From assembly GCA_964445985.1 (NCBI GenBank), contig CAYUMU010000004.1, positions 98,642 through 162,641 on the forward strand: a stretch of 64,000 nt of DNA, read 5' to 3'. Shown in pieces: positions 24,702-33,059 of this stretch (the stretch's first letter is position 1; each line of letters starts with the position of its first letter). The notes under the pieces were generated by a model, which searched no databases, was not told the DNA's origin, and saw nothing but the letters and a program-made list of their open reading frames with translations. The stretch is from CAYUMU01 sp964445985. Lineage in GTDB: Bacteria > Planctomycetota > Planctomycetia > Pirellulales > S012-138. A program made the position numbers and the translations under genes.

Positions 24702-27203
24702 TTAATGATTCAAAATAAACTCTTTGCTGTTGGTCAGAGCCCAAAGCAGGTCGCGGAGACCGGTGTGGATATTTTCCGCCTGGTCCAGTTGTTCCTTGCC
24801 CACGGCCAGTTCTTCGGGGGAAGGGGGCCGGCTGAAGGTGCGGAGCCAGGCTTCGCGGACCAACTCGTCGCGATGCTCGGCTTGCCACGCCACGCCGCGT
24901 TTGCCCACTTCGCTGAGCCAGCCGTCTTTGCGGCCGAGCAGCGAGTTCGTTTCGGCGTCGTTCCGCAGGTAAATGGTCTGCAGCAGGCTCGGTTCGTTGG
25001 AGCGTTCGCAATCGCAAACCAACACTCGGGCTGGCTTGCCAAACAGCCGCACGGCGTACACGCCCTGGGCGTTGCGATCGGTTTCGGGGAAGCCAATCAT
25101 CCTTGCCTGCACCAGTTTCTCATCGGTTTGCAGTTGTGCTTGAGCACTTTCGGTGGCCGAGGCAAACACTAGCGCGTCGTAGGTGACTTCGGCCGGCAAG
25201 CGGCGGACGGCGGCGCGGCTGAAGTTGCGTTCGTCGGTCCGGTTGGTGGCGTTGGGGCGCCAGCTCAATTGATAGGTGCGGCTGCGGGTGATCTCGCGAT
25301 GCAGCCAGCGAAGGTCGAAACCGTGGGCAATGAACTCCTGGGCCAGGTATGCCAGCAGGGGCTCGTTGCTGGCCGGGTTGGCCAGGTTCATGTCGTCGGG
25401 CGGTTCGATGATGCCGATGCCAAAGCAATGGGCCCAAACGCGGTTGACAATCGCCCTGGCAAAGTAGGGGTTTTCGGACTGCACCAGCCAATCCATGACC
25501 GGTTGTCGCGGATCGTGGTAGCGTTCGGCAATGACTTCGTTGCCACCGAGCAGACGCGGCGTAATCACGCGGCCGGTGGGGTTCTTGTCGCTCGGGCGAG
25601 GTTTGCGCAAGCCCTTGCTCCAGTCGGGCACGGCCACGTCGCCCCAGGGGACCATCGTGCCCTTGTGGGCCAGGTCGGCAAAGAGCTTTTTGTAGCCGCC
25701 GCTATCCATGTCGGCCGTGAGGCCTAGTTTTTTCTTGAGTTCTTGCGCCTCGCCGCGGTTGCCGGTCTGGCGGAAGCGCACGCCATCGAAGAAGGCTTGA
25801 AAGTCGAGATAATCGGCCTGAGTCCATTGATCGTAGGGATGTTTGTGGCACTCCGCGCACTCCAGCCGCACGCCCAAGAAGGCGTAAGCAAATCGCAGCG
25901 TTTGCGGCGGCGTGAACTGGCCACGCGTCCAGAAGTAAGGCATCCAGCGATTCTGGCTGAAATCGGCCTGGTCCGCGGCGCGGAAGTACGAGGTCATTTC
26001 TTGGTAATAGTCTTCGTCGCTCTGGTCTGGCTTGCGACTCACGGCCAGCACGATGCCTTCGGTGATCTTGTCGAAGGATTCGTTCTCGGCGGCCCTGCGG
26101 TACAACCAGCGATACCACTGCGCTGACTTGTCGCGCCGGGTGCCCTGTTCGCCGCCGACTGGCATGTTGTTTTCGGCATTGCCGGTCAAATCGCCCAGCC
26201 GCGTGGCCAGCCAGGCCGCGTAGGTGGGCCGCCGCAGCAGTTCATCGATTTTGCGGTCGCGCTTGTCGGTTGAGGTGTCGGCCAAGAAGGCTTCGATCTC
26301 GGCGGGGGCAGGCAGCGTGCCGGTAAGGTCGAGGCTCACCCGCCGCAAAAACTCGGCGTCGGTGCAAAGCTCGGCCGGCGCCAGCCCCACTTTGCGTAGC
26401 TTGTCGACCACCAACCGATCGATGGCGGTCGGCGTGGGAGTGGGAGGATAGTTCGCGCCCGCCAACTCCGAGACCGGCAGAATGACCGGCACGGCGGCGA
26501 TGCCGTTGTCGTAGAACGCCACCACGTGGGTATCGCCGGGGCCAACGCTGGTGACCAGGCCCTCTTCGTTCACTTCGGCAATCGATTCGTCGTTCGAGCG
26601 GAAGCGGCAAAGGGCCGTGATGTCTTCTTGCGAGCCGTCGGACCAGCGGGCGGTAACCTTCAGCGGCGTGGCTTTGCCGGCGGCGGCAAACACCATTTCC
26701 TTGGGTTCCAAGTCGAGCGTAATCAGCGTGGCAGCCTGCTCGGCGTTGTAACCAGGAGCGCCCGACTCGATCCAGCGAAGCAATAGCCTGTGCTCCCACC
26801 CGCCGGGTTTGAAACGCTCCCCGCCATCGTGATCGATGGCCAGGGTGGGCTTTTGCAAAATGAGGCTTTCCCGAGGGCTTTTCAGAGCCACCCGCGGACT
26901 GTCGCCGCCGGTGAGGGCCGCGTGGTCTTTGGCAAAGTCGTATCCAAACAGAGAAAACTGAAAACCACCCTGGCCCTGGAACGAGCCGTGGCAGGCGCGG
27001 CCGTTGCAGCCCAACCGGCCCAACAGCGGCAACACATGCCTCTGGAAGTCGGGAACCTCTGGGGTGTTTGCCTGCGAAAACCGCACATGCGTAGGCGGCA
27101 AGTCGGCGGCGAAGGCCGCGGACCATGCTGAAAACTCAACCGCTGAGCACGCTGCCAACAGCGTTAGCGCAGGCAGAACCGACGGTGAAAAGATGCGATG
27201 CAT
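24702..27203 (-). CDS. DUF1549/DUF1553 protein with cytochrome-like and Ig-like domains
   Basis: The preferred ATG is at 27203 and gives 833 residues with a signal peptide (FSPSVLPALTLLAACSAV); an upstream in-frame codon at 27278 adds an unconserved tail. Residues 50-165 form a cytochrome-like domain containing C66-NGRA-C71-H72 (CxxxxCH), the variant haem-attachment motif of planctomycete PSC/PSD domains. A Big_2 immunoglobulin-like domain follows (LKVTARWSDGSQEDIT, then VTSVGPGDTHVVAFYDN). DUF1549 comes next (ATRLGDLTGNAEN, LECAECHKHPYDQW with a CxxCH), and DUF1553 closes the chain (ENPYFARAIVNRVWAHCFG, ITRSRTYQLSW). The family is probably periplasmic and redox-linked, but no reaction is known. 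It is transcribed with the DUF1501 gene. Confidence 0.92.
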   Translation of the reverse strand: MHRIFSPSVLPALTLLAACSAVEFSAWSAAFAADLPPTHVRFSQANTPEVPDFQRHVLPLLGRLGCNGRACHGSFQGQGGFQFSLFGYDFAKDHAALTGGDSPRVALKSPRESLILQKPTLAIDHDGGERFKPGGWEHRLLLRWIESGAPGYNAEQAATLITLDLEPKEMVFAAAGKATPLKVTARWSDGSQEDITALCRFRSNDESIAEVNEEGLVTSVGPGDTHVVAFYDNGIAAVPVILPVSELAGANYPPTPTPTAIDRLVVDKLRKVGLAPAELCTDAEFLRRVSLDLTGTLPAPAEIEAFLADTSTDKRDRKIDELLRRPTYAAWLATRLGDLTGNAENNMPVGGEQGTRRDKSAQWYRWLYRRAAENESFDKITEGIVLAVSRKPDQSDEDYYQEMTSYFRAADQADFSQNRWMPYFWTRGQFTPPQTLRFAYAFLGVRLECAECHKHPYDQWTQADYLDFQAFFDGVRFRQTGNRGEAQELKKKLGLTADMDSGGYKKLFADLAHKGTMVPWGDVAVPDWSKGLRKPRPSDKNPTGRVITPRLLGGNEVIAERYHDPRQPVMDWLVQSENPYFARAIVNRVWAHCFGIGIIEPPDDMNLANPASNEPLLAYLAQEFIAHGFDLRWLHREITRSRTYQLSWRPNATNRTDERNFSRAAVRRLPAEVTYDALVFASATESAQAQLQTDEKLVQARMIGFPETDRNAQGVYAVRLFGKPARVLVCDCERSNEPSLLQTIYLRNDAETNSLLGRKDGWLSEVGKRGVAWQAEHRDELVREAWLRTFSRPPSPEELAVGKEQLDQAENIHTGLRDLLWALTNSKEFILNH

Positions 27204-27451
27204 TGCAGGGTGGAGCCTCACCAAGGAGCAAATACGGAAGGTGGCTGCCAGGTTGGGGAAGGAATGAGCAGGGTGCAATTCTCCCTTCAGCTTACGAAAC
27301 GCCAGAAAGCAAGTTCCATCCCGTCCCGTTCACGGTTGGGAGGGAAGACATTCATTTTGGCTGATCTGTCTTGAGTTTGCCAGCAGGTTGGCGCCGTTTT
27401 TGGCGGGGGCGCCCCTCTCGCAACGGCCGTGTCCCCCGCGCGCGGATGGTG

Positions 27452-28375
27452 TTACTTCCTGCCGGCCGGGCTGGGATCGGTGCAGCCTGCGCAGCCCAGG
27501 CTGGCTTTGGGCGTGAGGCGTTGGCCTTCGCGGCCGGTAATCTTGGCAAGGGGGGAGTAGGTGTCGGGGCGGCGGTCGCCAAAGCGATCGATCTCGTGCA
27601 GGTTGGGCACGCGCACCAGGTGTTTGTCGCGGGCAACCGCCGGATCGATTTCGGCGTACAGAATTTCCTCGTGATCGTGAGGGCTATCGGCAAGCGTATG
27701 GCCCGAAGGCGCACAAATTCGGCTATGGCCAATGAACTTAAACCCTCGCTCCGTGCCAACCCGATTCACCGCCAGGTAATACACGTTGTTTTCTAAAGCC
27801 CTGGTGTTGATGGCGAAGTCGGCCGTGGTTTCGGCGCCCGGTGGCCAGTTGGTAGGCAGGCAAATCAGGTCGGCGCCGGCCAGGGCCATCACCCGCGACG
27901 CTTCCGGGAAGGCGCCGTCGTAGCAAATGTTCAAACCAATCTTAAGACCGCCGGCATCCCAGACTTCGAAAGCGTCGCCAGGCGTGGTGAACCGATCGAT
28001 GCCCAAAAACGGCAGGTGCACCTTGCGGTAACGGCCGATCACGCCGTCAGGACCCAGCAGCACCGCCGTATTGAACAGCCGTTCGCCGTCGCGTTCCAGC
28101 ATGCCCACCACGGCATACACGTTGCGCGCCGCGCACACGCCGCTCAACCGTTCGGTCGCTGGGCCAGGCACGGTTTGCGAGTAGGGCAGGGCATCGGCCA
28201 GGCTGTCGAAGCAGTAGCCTGGCAGGGCGCATTCGGGAAACACGGTCAGCCGCGCGCCGGCGGCCGCGGTTTCAGCCAGAATAGCTTCCATCCGCGCCAA
28301 GTTGTGCTCCACCTGGCCGACCGAAATATCGATCTGGGCGGCGGCAATCTTCCATTTTTCGGGCATGATCTGCAT
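27452..28375 (-). CDS. Carbon-nitrogen hydrolase (nitrilase superfamily)
   Basis: The 307-residue cytoplasmic enzyme carries the full Glu-Lys-Cys triad: E48 in FPECALPGY, K118 in YRKVHLPFLG and C151 in NICYDGAFPEASR. Sequence around the triad (GIDRFTTPGD, DLICLPTNWPPGAE) fits the predicted-amidase branch close to omega-amidase and N-carbamoyl hydrolases, so cleavage of a small linear amide is likely; the exact substrate is not clear. The C-terminal 20 residues hold two Cys (GCAGC) not typical of the family. The start may instead be the second Met (MPEKWKI). Confidence 0.9.
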   Translation of the reverse strand: MQIMPEKWKIAAAQIDISVGQVEHNLARMEAILAETAAAGARLTVFPECALPGYCFDSLADALPYSQTVPGPATERLSGVCAARNVYAVVGMLERDGERLFNTAVLLGPDGVIGRYRKVHLPFLGIDRFTTPGDAFEVWDAGGLKIGLNICYDGAFPEASRVMALAGADLICLPTNWPPGAETTADFAINTRALENNVYYLAVNRVGTERGFKFIGHSRICAPSGHTLADSPHDHEEILYAEIDPAVARDKHLVRVPNLHEIDRFGDRRPDTYSPLAKITGREGQRLTPKASLGCAGCTDPSPAGRK

Positions 28376-28531
28376 GGGGGGGCTAGAGCAGCGGTGCCGT
28401 GGCGTTCAGGATGAGAATGCCACAGATGCAAGGCCCGATGCTAGCTGTATTTTCGCAGATTTTTTTTGATCCGGGGGTCCGGCTCGCCACCCGCGTAGCT
28501 TGGGGCGGCGTGGCAGCCGTTCACCCAAGCC

Positions 28532-29113
28532 TCAACCTTGGAAGTAGTCGGGCTCGTTGCCTGGCTTCCACTTGATGTTGCAGCCGATGCTGGGCGTTTG
28601 CTCGTCCGATGGCGTCTCGCCATCGAGCACGGCATCGAGAGCGGCCCGCAGGTCTTTGCCGGTGACGGGAATGCCCGAGTCGGGCCGACTGGCGCACATC
28701 TGCCCGCGGTAAGCCAGGCGTTGTTTCTTGTCGAAGACATAGAAATCGGGCGTGCAGGCAGCCCGATATGCCTTGGCGACTCTCTGGGATTCGTCGTACA
28801 GGTACGGGAAGGCGTAGCCCCGCAGTTTGGCTTCCTCGGCCATTTTTTCGGGGGAATCGCCGGAATGAGTGCCAATATCGTTGGAACTGATGCCCACCAC
28901 GGCCACGCCGCGATCTTGGTACTCGGTGGCCAACTGAGCGAAAGCGTCGGCCACGTGTTTAACGTAAGGGCAATGATTGCAAATGAATGCCACCAGCAGG
29001 GCCGGAGCGCCTTGAAAATCGCTCAGCGAATGCTTCTTGCCCGCGGGGTCGGGCAGCGTGAAGTCGGGCGCGGCGGTGCCAAGGGCAAGCATCGTACTAG
29101 GCGTGAGAACCAT
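28532..29113 (-). CDS. Redoxin/thioredoxin family protein
   Basis: The 193-residue product has the AhpC/TSA-type thioredoxin fold: GTAAPDFTLPDPAGKKHSL, the strand LLVAFICNHCPYVKH with the redox pair C45-NH-C48, AVVGISSNDIGTHSGDSPE, and the cis-Pro segment ACTPDFYVFD. This is the cytosolic redoxin subgroup often annotated as thioredoxin family protein. It probably reduces a peroxide or a disulfide; the partner is not known. A third Cys pair in QMCASRPDSG and IGCNIKWKPG is present in many members. The gene is monocistronic, with 156 bases to the nitrilase gene upstream in coordinate. Confidence 0.9.
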   Translation of the reverse strand: MVLTPSTMLALGTAAPDFTLPDPAGKKHSLSDFQGAPALLVAFICNHCPYVKHVADAFAQLATEYQDRGVAVVGISSNDIGTHSGDSPEKMAEEAKLRGYAFPYLYDESQRVAKAYRAACTPDFYVFDKKQRLAYRGQMCASRPDSGIPVTGKDLRAALDAVLDGETPSDEQTPSIGCNIKWKPGNEPDYFQG

Positions 29114-29468
29114 CTGCGAGCCTCCAGAAATGGAATCAGGAAGTGGGCGTCCCTTTCCATTGGGGGGAAGGGTGCTGAACCATGTTCGAGCGCGCTATGG
29201 TAGCACACCCCCAGTTCCGAATCAGCCCCCAGGTTGTCGGGCAACCAACAGGCGGATCAACGCGCTGGCGCATCGCTCAGTTTCTGGCGGCTGTTGCCGC
29301 GCGCAACTTCCCCTCGCCCAAAGGCAAGCGGGGAAGCCAAAAGCACGGCCCATGCAAAAACAGCGGTCAGACAAAATAGCGGCCAGGCAAGCACGCCCCC
29401 CGCCGGTGAAAAAGGCCGGGGCGCTGAAACGGCCCGGCACGCAACAACTGTTGCCTACCGCAACCGGC
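29114..29468. other. Intergenic region, nothing recognised
   Basis: The 355 bases between the redoxin and the small 86-residue gene contain only short open frames without conserved features, and no stable hairpin with a T tract was seen. Confidence 0.4.
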
Positions 29469-29729
29469 CTAAGCCGAGCGGCGGAAGGTGAGCAGCTCTT
29501 GCAATTCAACCGGCATGGGCAAATTGAACACGGCCGGGTCACATTGCAAGCCGGCAATGACTTGTTCTAGTTGCTCGCTGGGGCTTTGGGCCGGATCGAC
29601 GAACAGCCACTTCTGTCCTCGAATGGTGCAGGTGCCACCAGTGGTGTCGCCCAACCATTCCATTCGAATCTTATAGCCGGCCTGACGAGCCGCGGTCATG
29701 GCCGCTTCGAGCAGTTCCACGGTGCGCAT
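29469..29729 (-). CDS. Small conserved-looking protein of unknown function
   Basis: From the ATG at 29729 the product has 86 residues. It contains a helix (VELLEAAMTAARQAGYKIRM), a beta hairpin around LGDTTGGTCTIRGQKWLFVD, and a C-terminal helical part (SPSEQLEQVIAGLQCD). The regular alternation of hydrophobic residues supports a real folded protein, but no family is recognised. The frame extends 24 codons upstream without conserved features. There are no transmembrane segments. The function is unknown. Confidence 0.65.
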   Translation of the reverse strand: MRTVELLEAAMTAARQAGYKIRMEWLGDTTGGTCTIRGQKWLFVDPAQSPSEQLEQVIAGLQCDPAVFNLPMPVELQELLTFRRSA

Positions 29730-29978
29730 CCTGGGAATCCTCGTCCAAGTCGTTCCGAAGAAGGTAGGGGGGGATCGCATGCTTTGGGGGTTGGAGAGCA
29801 TAGCGATTACCGCCCTGCCGTGCTACGTCGATTGGCCGCTTGGCGAAGACGAATTGGGAAGAAAATGTGTGCGGCGAAATGCCGTGTTGAAATGTGCCGA
29901 AGGGGGGTACGGATGTAGCAATGGTAGCGCAGGCTGAGCCCGCACGAGCCTCGCCCCCATCACCCTTTGAGCCCAACC

Positions 29979-30725
29979 TTATGGGTCGTCGCGGCCAAAG
30001 AACATGACATGCTGCCAGGGCAGCTTCTCATATTCATCGACCAACTTGTATCCGTTGGGAGGCAGCTCTTTCAAGATTTGCTTCTTGCTCATCTTGTGCA
30101 GCAGCTTGATCGGCACTTGCGGGTCTTCCAAGCGGAATTCCACCAGCACCAGCCGGCCCGTGGGCTTAAGCGCCTTTTGCATGGCCTTGAGCATGTGCTC
30201 GGGATGCGAAAACTCGTGGTAAACATCCACCAGTAGAATGAGGTCGCAACTTTCGTCGGGCAGCTTGGGGTCGATCAGCGTTCCCAAGATGGGCTCGATG
30301 TTCGCCACGCCAGCGGCTTGGGCGCGCTTGGACAGCAGGCTCAGCATCTCGGGCTGAATATCCACGGCCAGCACTTTGCCGTTCTTGCCCACGGCTTCGG
30401 CCAACTGCAGCGAATAAAAGCCGTTGCCGCAGCCCATATCGCACACGGTCATGCCGGGGGCCACCTTGAGAATTTCCAGCAGCTTTTGGCAGGCCTCCTC
30501 GCGTTCGCGGGTTTCGCGAATCAGCCAATCCGCGCCCAGGTAGCTCATGGTGGCGGCGATTTCGCGGCCCTTGTACCGCGTGAGCGGTGGAGGCAGCTTT
30601 TCGGTTTTCTCTGCCGGGGCAACCGCGGCTGGCGCCTGCGCCCAGCTTGGAGTTGGGCTGATAGCGTGCACAAGCAGAACGGCCCCCACGGTCAGCAGCA
30701 CAAGTTGCAGGTAGCGGCACGGCAT
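29979..30725 (-). CDS. Exported SAM-dependent methyltransferase
   Basis: The ATG at 30725 starts a signal peptide (MPCRYLQLVLLTVGAVLLVH, cleavage likely after SPTPSWAQA). The mature part is a class I methyltransferase: motif I VCDMGCGNGFYSLQLAEAVG, the acidic loop VLAVDIQPEML, motif IV DLILLVDVYHEFSHPEHML and RLVLVEFRLEDP. A secreted methyltransferase is odd because S-adenosylmethionine is cytoplasmic, yet this type is common in planctomycetes. A tail-anchored or membrane-side location is possible. The substrate is unknown. It stands alone. Confidence 0.88.
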   Translation of the reverse strand: MPCRYLQLVLLTVGAVLLVHAISPTPSWAQAPAAVAPAEKTEKLPPPLTRYKGREIAATMSYLGADWLIRETREREEACQKLLEILKVAPGMTVCDMGCGNGFYSLQLAEAVGKNGKVLAVDIQPEMLSLLSKRAQAAGVANIEPILGTLIDPKLPDESCDLILLVDVYHEFSHPEHMLKAMQKALKPTGRLVLVEFRLEDPQVPIKLLHKMSKKQILKELPPNGYKLVDEYEKLPWQHVMFFGRDDP

Positions 30726-30914
30726 GGCTCGTCTCCTCAAGCAAAGCGGTTGGGTCACCCCCACAGCTTAAACCGCCCCACGGCTCAATCCAAATGAACC
30801 CGGGTTAGAAAACGCCAAACAGGCGATCGCTTCTTGCTTGCCAGAGCGGCATCGCCACCCCCCCTAGCTGCCAGGCCAACCGCGGCGGCAACCCCATAGG
30901 GCGATCGGCGGCCA

Positions 30915-31988
30915 CTAGATCTTTTCCAATAAATGCAGCAGCAGTTGTTCTTCGGCCGTGTACCACCTTTGCTTCCGAGATCGGAAGTCTTGAGCGTGTT
31001 TGCTCAAACTGCCCGACAGGTAGGCCTCGACCAGGCCATGATGAATGTAGGCTTTGCGGCACACTGCCAGCGTATTGCCCAGCACTTCCGCCGCGGCGCG
31101 CATGGCGGTCGTGACTTTCTGTTTGCGTTTCCGCTCAGAGTCGGGGCAAGGTTCGGCCGCAAGCAGGGCGGCCACCATCGCCGTGGCTCGCCAGGTGCGA
31201 AAATCCTTGGCGGTCATCACCTCGTCGGTGACTTCTGCCAGGTACCGGTTCACATCGTCCGAAGTCAGCCGCCGCGGCTGCTGGTCCTCTCCCCGGTATT
31301 GCAGCAAGTGCCTGCCCCGCAGGTCGCGGCATTTCTTCAGCAGTCGCGTCAAGCGCGGTTCGTGCAGTTCCACCCGTTGATGTATGCCCGACTTGCCTTC
31401 AAAGGAAAAGACCGCCGCGCCCTTGGAGAACCTCACGTGACGATCGCGGAGGGTGGTCAGACCGTGGGAATCATTATCGCGGGCGTATTCGGCATTGCCG
31501 ACACGAATGGCGGTTTCGTCGAGCAGCCGCACCGCCAAGGCCACGACCTTGGACCGCGGCAAGCCTCGCTGCTTCAAGTCACGACGCGCCGCCTTGCGAA
31601 TATCAGGCAAGACCTCGCCCACCTCCAACAGATGATCGAATTTGGCATTGGCCACAACTTGCTGCCAGCGCTCGTGATATAAATATTGCTTGCGCTGGCG
31701 GTCGTCGCGACCAGTGCACTGCAAATGACCATTCGCCTGGCGGCAGATCCAAACATCCGTCCACGCCGGCGGGATCCCCAAGGCTTCAATCCGCGCCAAG
31801 TGCCCGACGGCCTTGAGCGGCTTGCCCGAGGGGAGGCAGTATCGAAATCCTTTGCCGCGCGCCATGCGGACGAAACCGGGCTCGCTGTCACTCACGTACT
31901 TGAGTCGGGCTTTGCTAGCCAACTTGCGACTAAGTTTTCGCCGAGTATTCGCGAATTGACCCTTGCCATTGCCCACGACAGACACCAT
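30915..31988 (-). CDS. DNA topoisomerase IB (poxvirus-like)
   Basis: The 357-residue enzyme relaxes DNA supercoils through a covalent 3'-phosphotyrosine link. The catalytic Tyr is Y314 in CRKAYIHHG. Other active-site elements are R162 in ETAIRVGN, K202-like basic residues in FSFEGKSGI, the TAKDFRTWRAT helix and the HHG/A-like His after the Tyr. The N-terminal domain (GFRYCLPSGKPLK, IPPAWTDVWIC) is the standard bacterial form. The gene starts 24 bases after the stop of the ATP-grasp gene on the same strand, so it may be the last member of the peptide-modification operon, though a functional link is not obvious. Confidence 0.93.
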   Translation of the reverse strand: MVSVVGNGKGQFANTRRKLSRKLASKARLKYVSDSEPGFVRMARGKGFRYCLPSGKPLKAVGHLARIEALGIPPAWTDVWICRQANGHLQCTGRDDRQRKQYLYHERWQQVVANAKFDHLLEVGEVLPDIRKAARRDLKQRGLPRSKVVALAVRLLDETAIRVGNAEYARDNDSHGLTTLRDRHVRFSKGAAVFSFEGKSGIHQRVELHEPRLTRLLKKCRDLRGRHLLQYRGEDQQPRRLTSDDVNRYLAEVTDEVMTAKDFRTWRATAMVAALLAAEPCPDSERKRKQKVTTAMRAAAEVLGNTLAVCRKAYIHHGLVEAYLSGSLSKHAQDFRSRKQRWYTAEEQLLLHLLEKI

Positions 31989-32012
31989 GGATTCAAACTC
32001 GCCTGCTGCACT

Positions 32013-33059
32013 CTATAGGGTGGCAATTTCCCGATTATCGATCCCGGTCCCGTAATACTGCAAATACTCTACCTTGCGTTCGAGCGCCCGAATCACGGTG
32101 TTCGCAAAGTCGTGCCCTGCGTGTTGCGCGGCGCTGCCCAACCCTCCGGGGCTGAAGACATTGATTTCCATCAGTTTGTCTTCCACGATGTCGAGCCCCA
32201 CCAGAAACATGCCGTCGCGGACCAATTTGGGGCGCACCGCGTCGACTAGTTTGAGCATTTGCGGCGTGACTTCCACAGGCTCGCTCTTTCCACCCGAATG
32301 CATGTTGCTGCGCATATCACCCGACTTGTTCACGCGGCGAAATGCCGCATAGGCGCCTTGATAAGCAAGGGGGCGGCCATTCATCACGAAGAGCCGCACA
32401 TCGCCTTCGGCCGCCGCGGGCAGGTATTCTTGAGCAATGCAATAACCATCGCGAATCACGGCCTCGATCATTTGATTCACATTGGCCGACTCTTCTTCCT
32501 TGATCAAAAACACACTTTGACCGCCCGATCCTTGCAGAGGCTTGATCACAGCTTTGTCATGCTGTTCGCTGATGAATTGTTTGATTTCATCCACGTTGCG
32601 GCTAATGCATGTTTTGGGCCGCACGATCTCGGGGAATTGCTGGAAGTAGGTCTTGTTGATGGCGCTGGCCAACGCCCGCGGATCGTTGAGCACAATCACT
32701 CCGCGGCGAATCGCCAACTCACCGAACAAGATGCCGGGCGTTTGCGCCCACGGTCGATCTCGCTTGTCTTCGGCGGGATCGAAGCGCAGCAACAACACAT
32801 CCAGATCATCCACCAGAATCCGCTCGCTACGTCCCTCTTCGCCTTGCAGATCCTTCAGAAACTCTTCGGGCGTTTCATGCTCGGCCTGCGAAGCCGTGCG
32901 GGCCATCGCCCGGATGGAATCGTCGGGAGAGTAAATCATGTCCCCCACGCCCATCACCCAGCTTTCATGCCCGCGCTTGGCCGCCGTAAAGGCCAGGCGG
33001 GTGGTGGAATAAACTCCTTTTTCGGTCATCACGTCATTAACGATAAAGCCGATTTTCAT
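32013..33059 (-). CDS. GshB-like ATP-grasp ligase
   Basis: From the ATG at 33059 the product has 348 residues and is related to prokaryotic glutathione synthetase: N-terminal domain MKIGFIVNDVMTEKGVYST, ATP-grasp core AVIKPLQGSGGQSVFLIKEE (nucleotide-binding glycine loop), CIAQEYLPAAAEGDVRLFVM, GDMRSNMHSGGKSEPVEV and the metal-binding FLVGLDIVEDKLMEINVFSPGG. True GshB joins Gly to gamma-glutamylcysteine, but no gshA is present here and neighbours of this operon type point to a different acceptor. The start overlaps the DUF1704 stop by four bases (ATGA), showing coupling. An upstream in-frame extension to 33134 is not conserved. Confidence 0.85.
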   Translation of the reverse strand: MKIGFIVNDVMTEKGVYSTTRLAFTAAKRGHESWVMGVGDMIYSPDDSIRAMARTASQAEHETPEEFLKDLQGEEGRSERILVDDLDVLLLRFDPAEDKRDRPWAQTPGILFGELAIRRGVIVLNDPRALASAINKTYFQQFPEIVRPKTCISRNVDEIKQFISEQHDKAVIKPLQGSGGQSVFLIKEEESANVNQMIEAVIRDGYCIAQEYLPAAAEGDVRLFVMNGRPLAYQGAYAAFRRVNKSGDMRSNMHSGGKSEPVEVTPQMLKLVDAVRPKLVRDGMFLVGLDIVEDKLMEINVFSPGGLGSAAQHAGHDFANTVIRALERKVEYLQYYGTGIDNREIATL

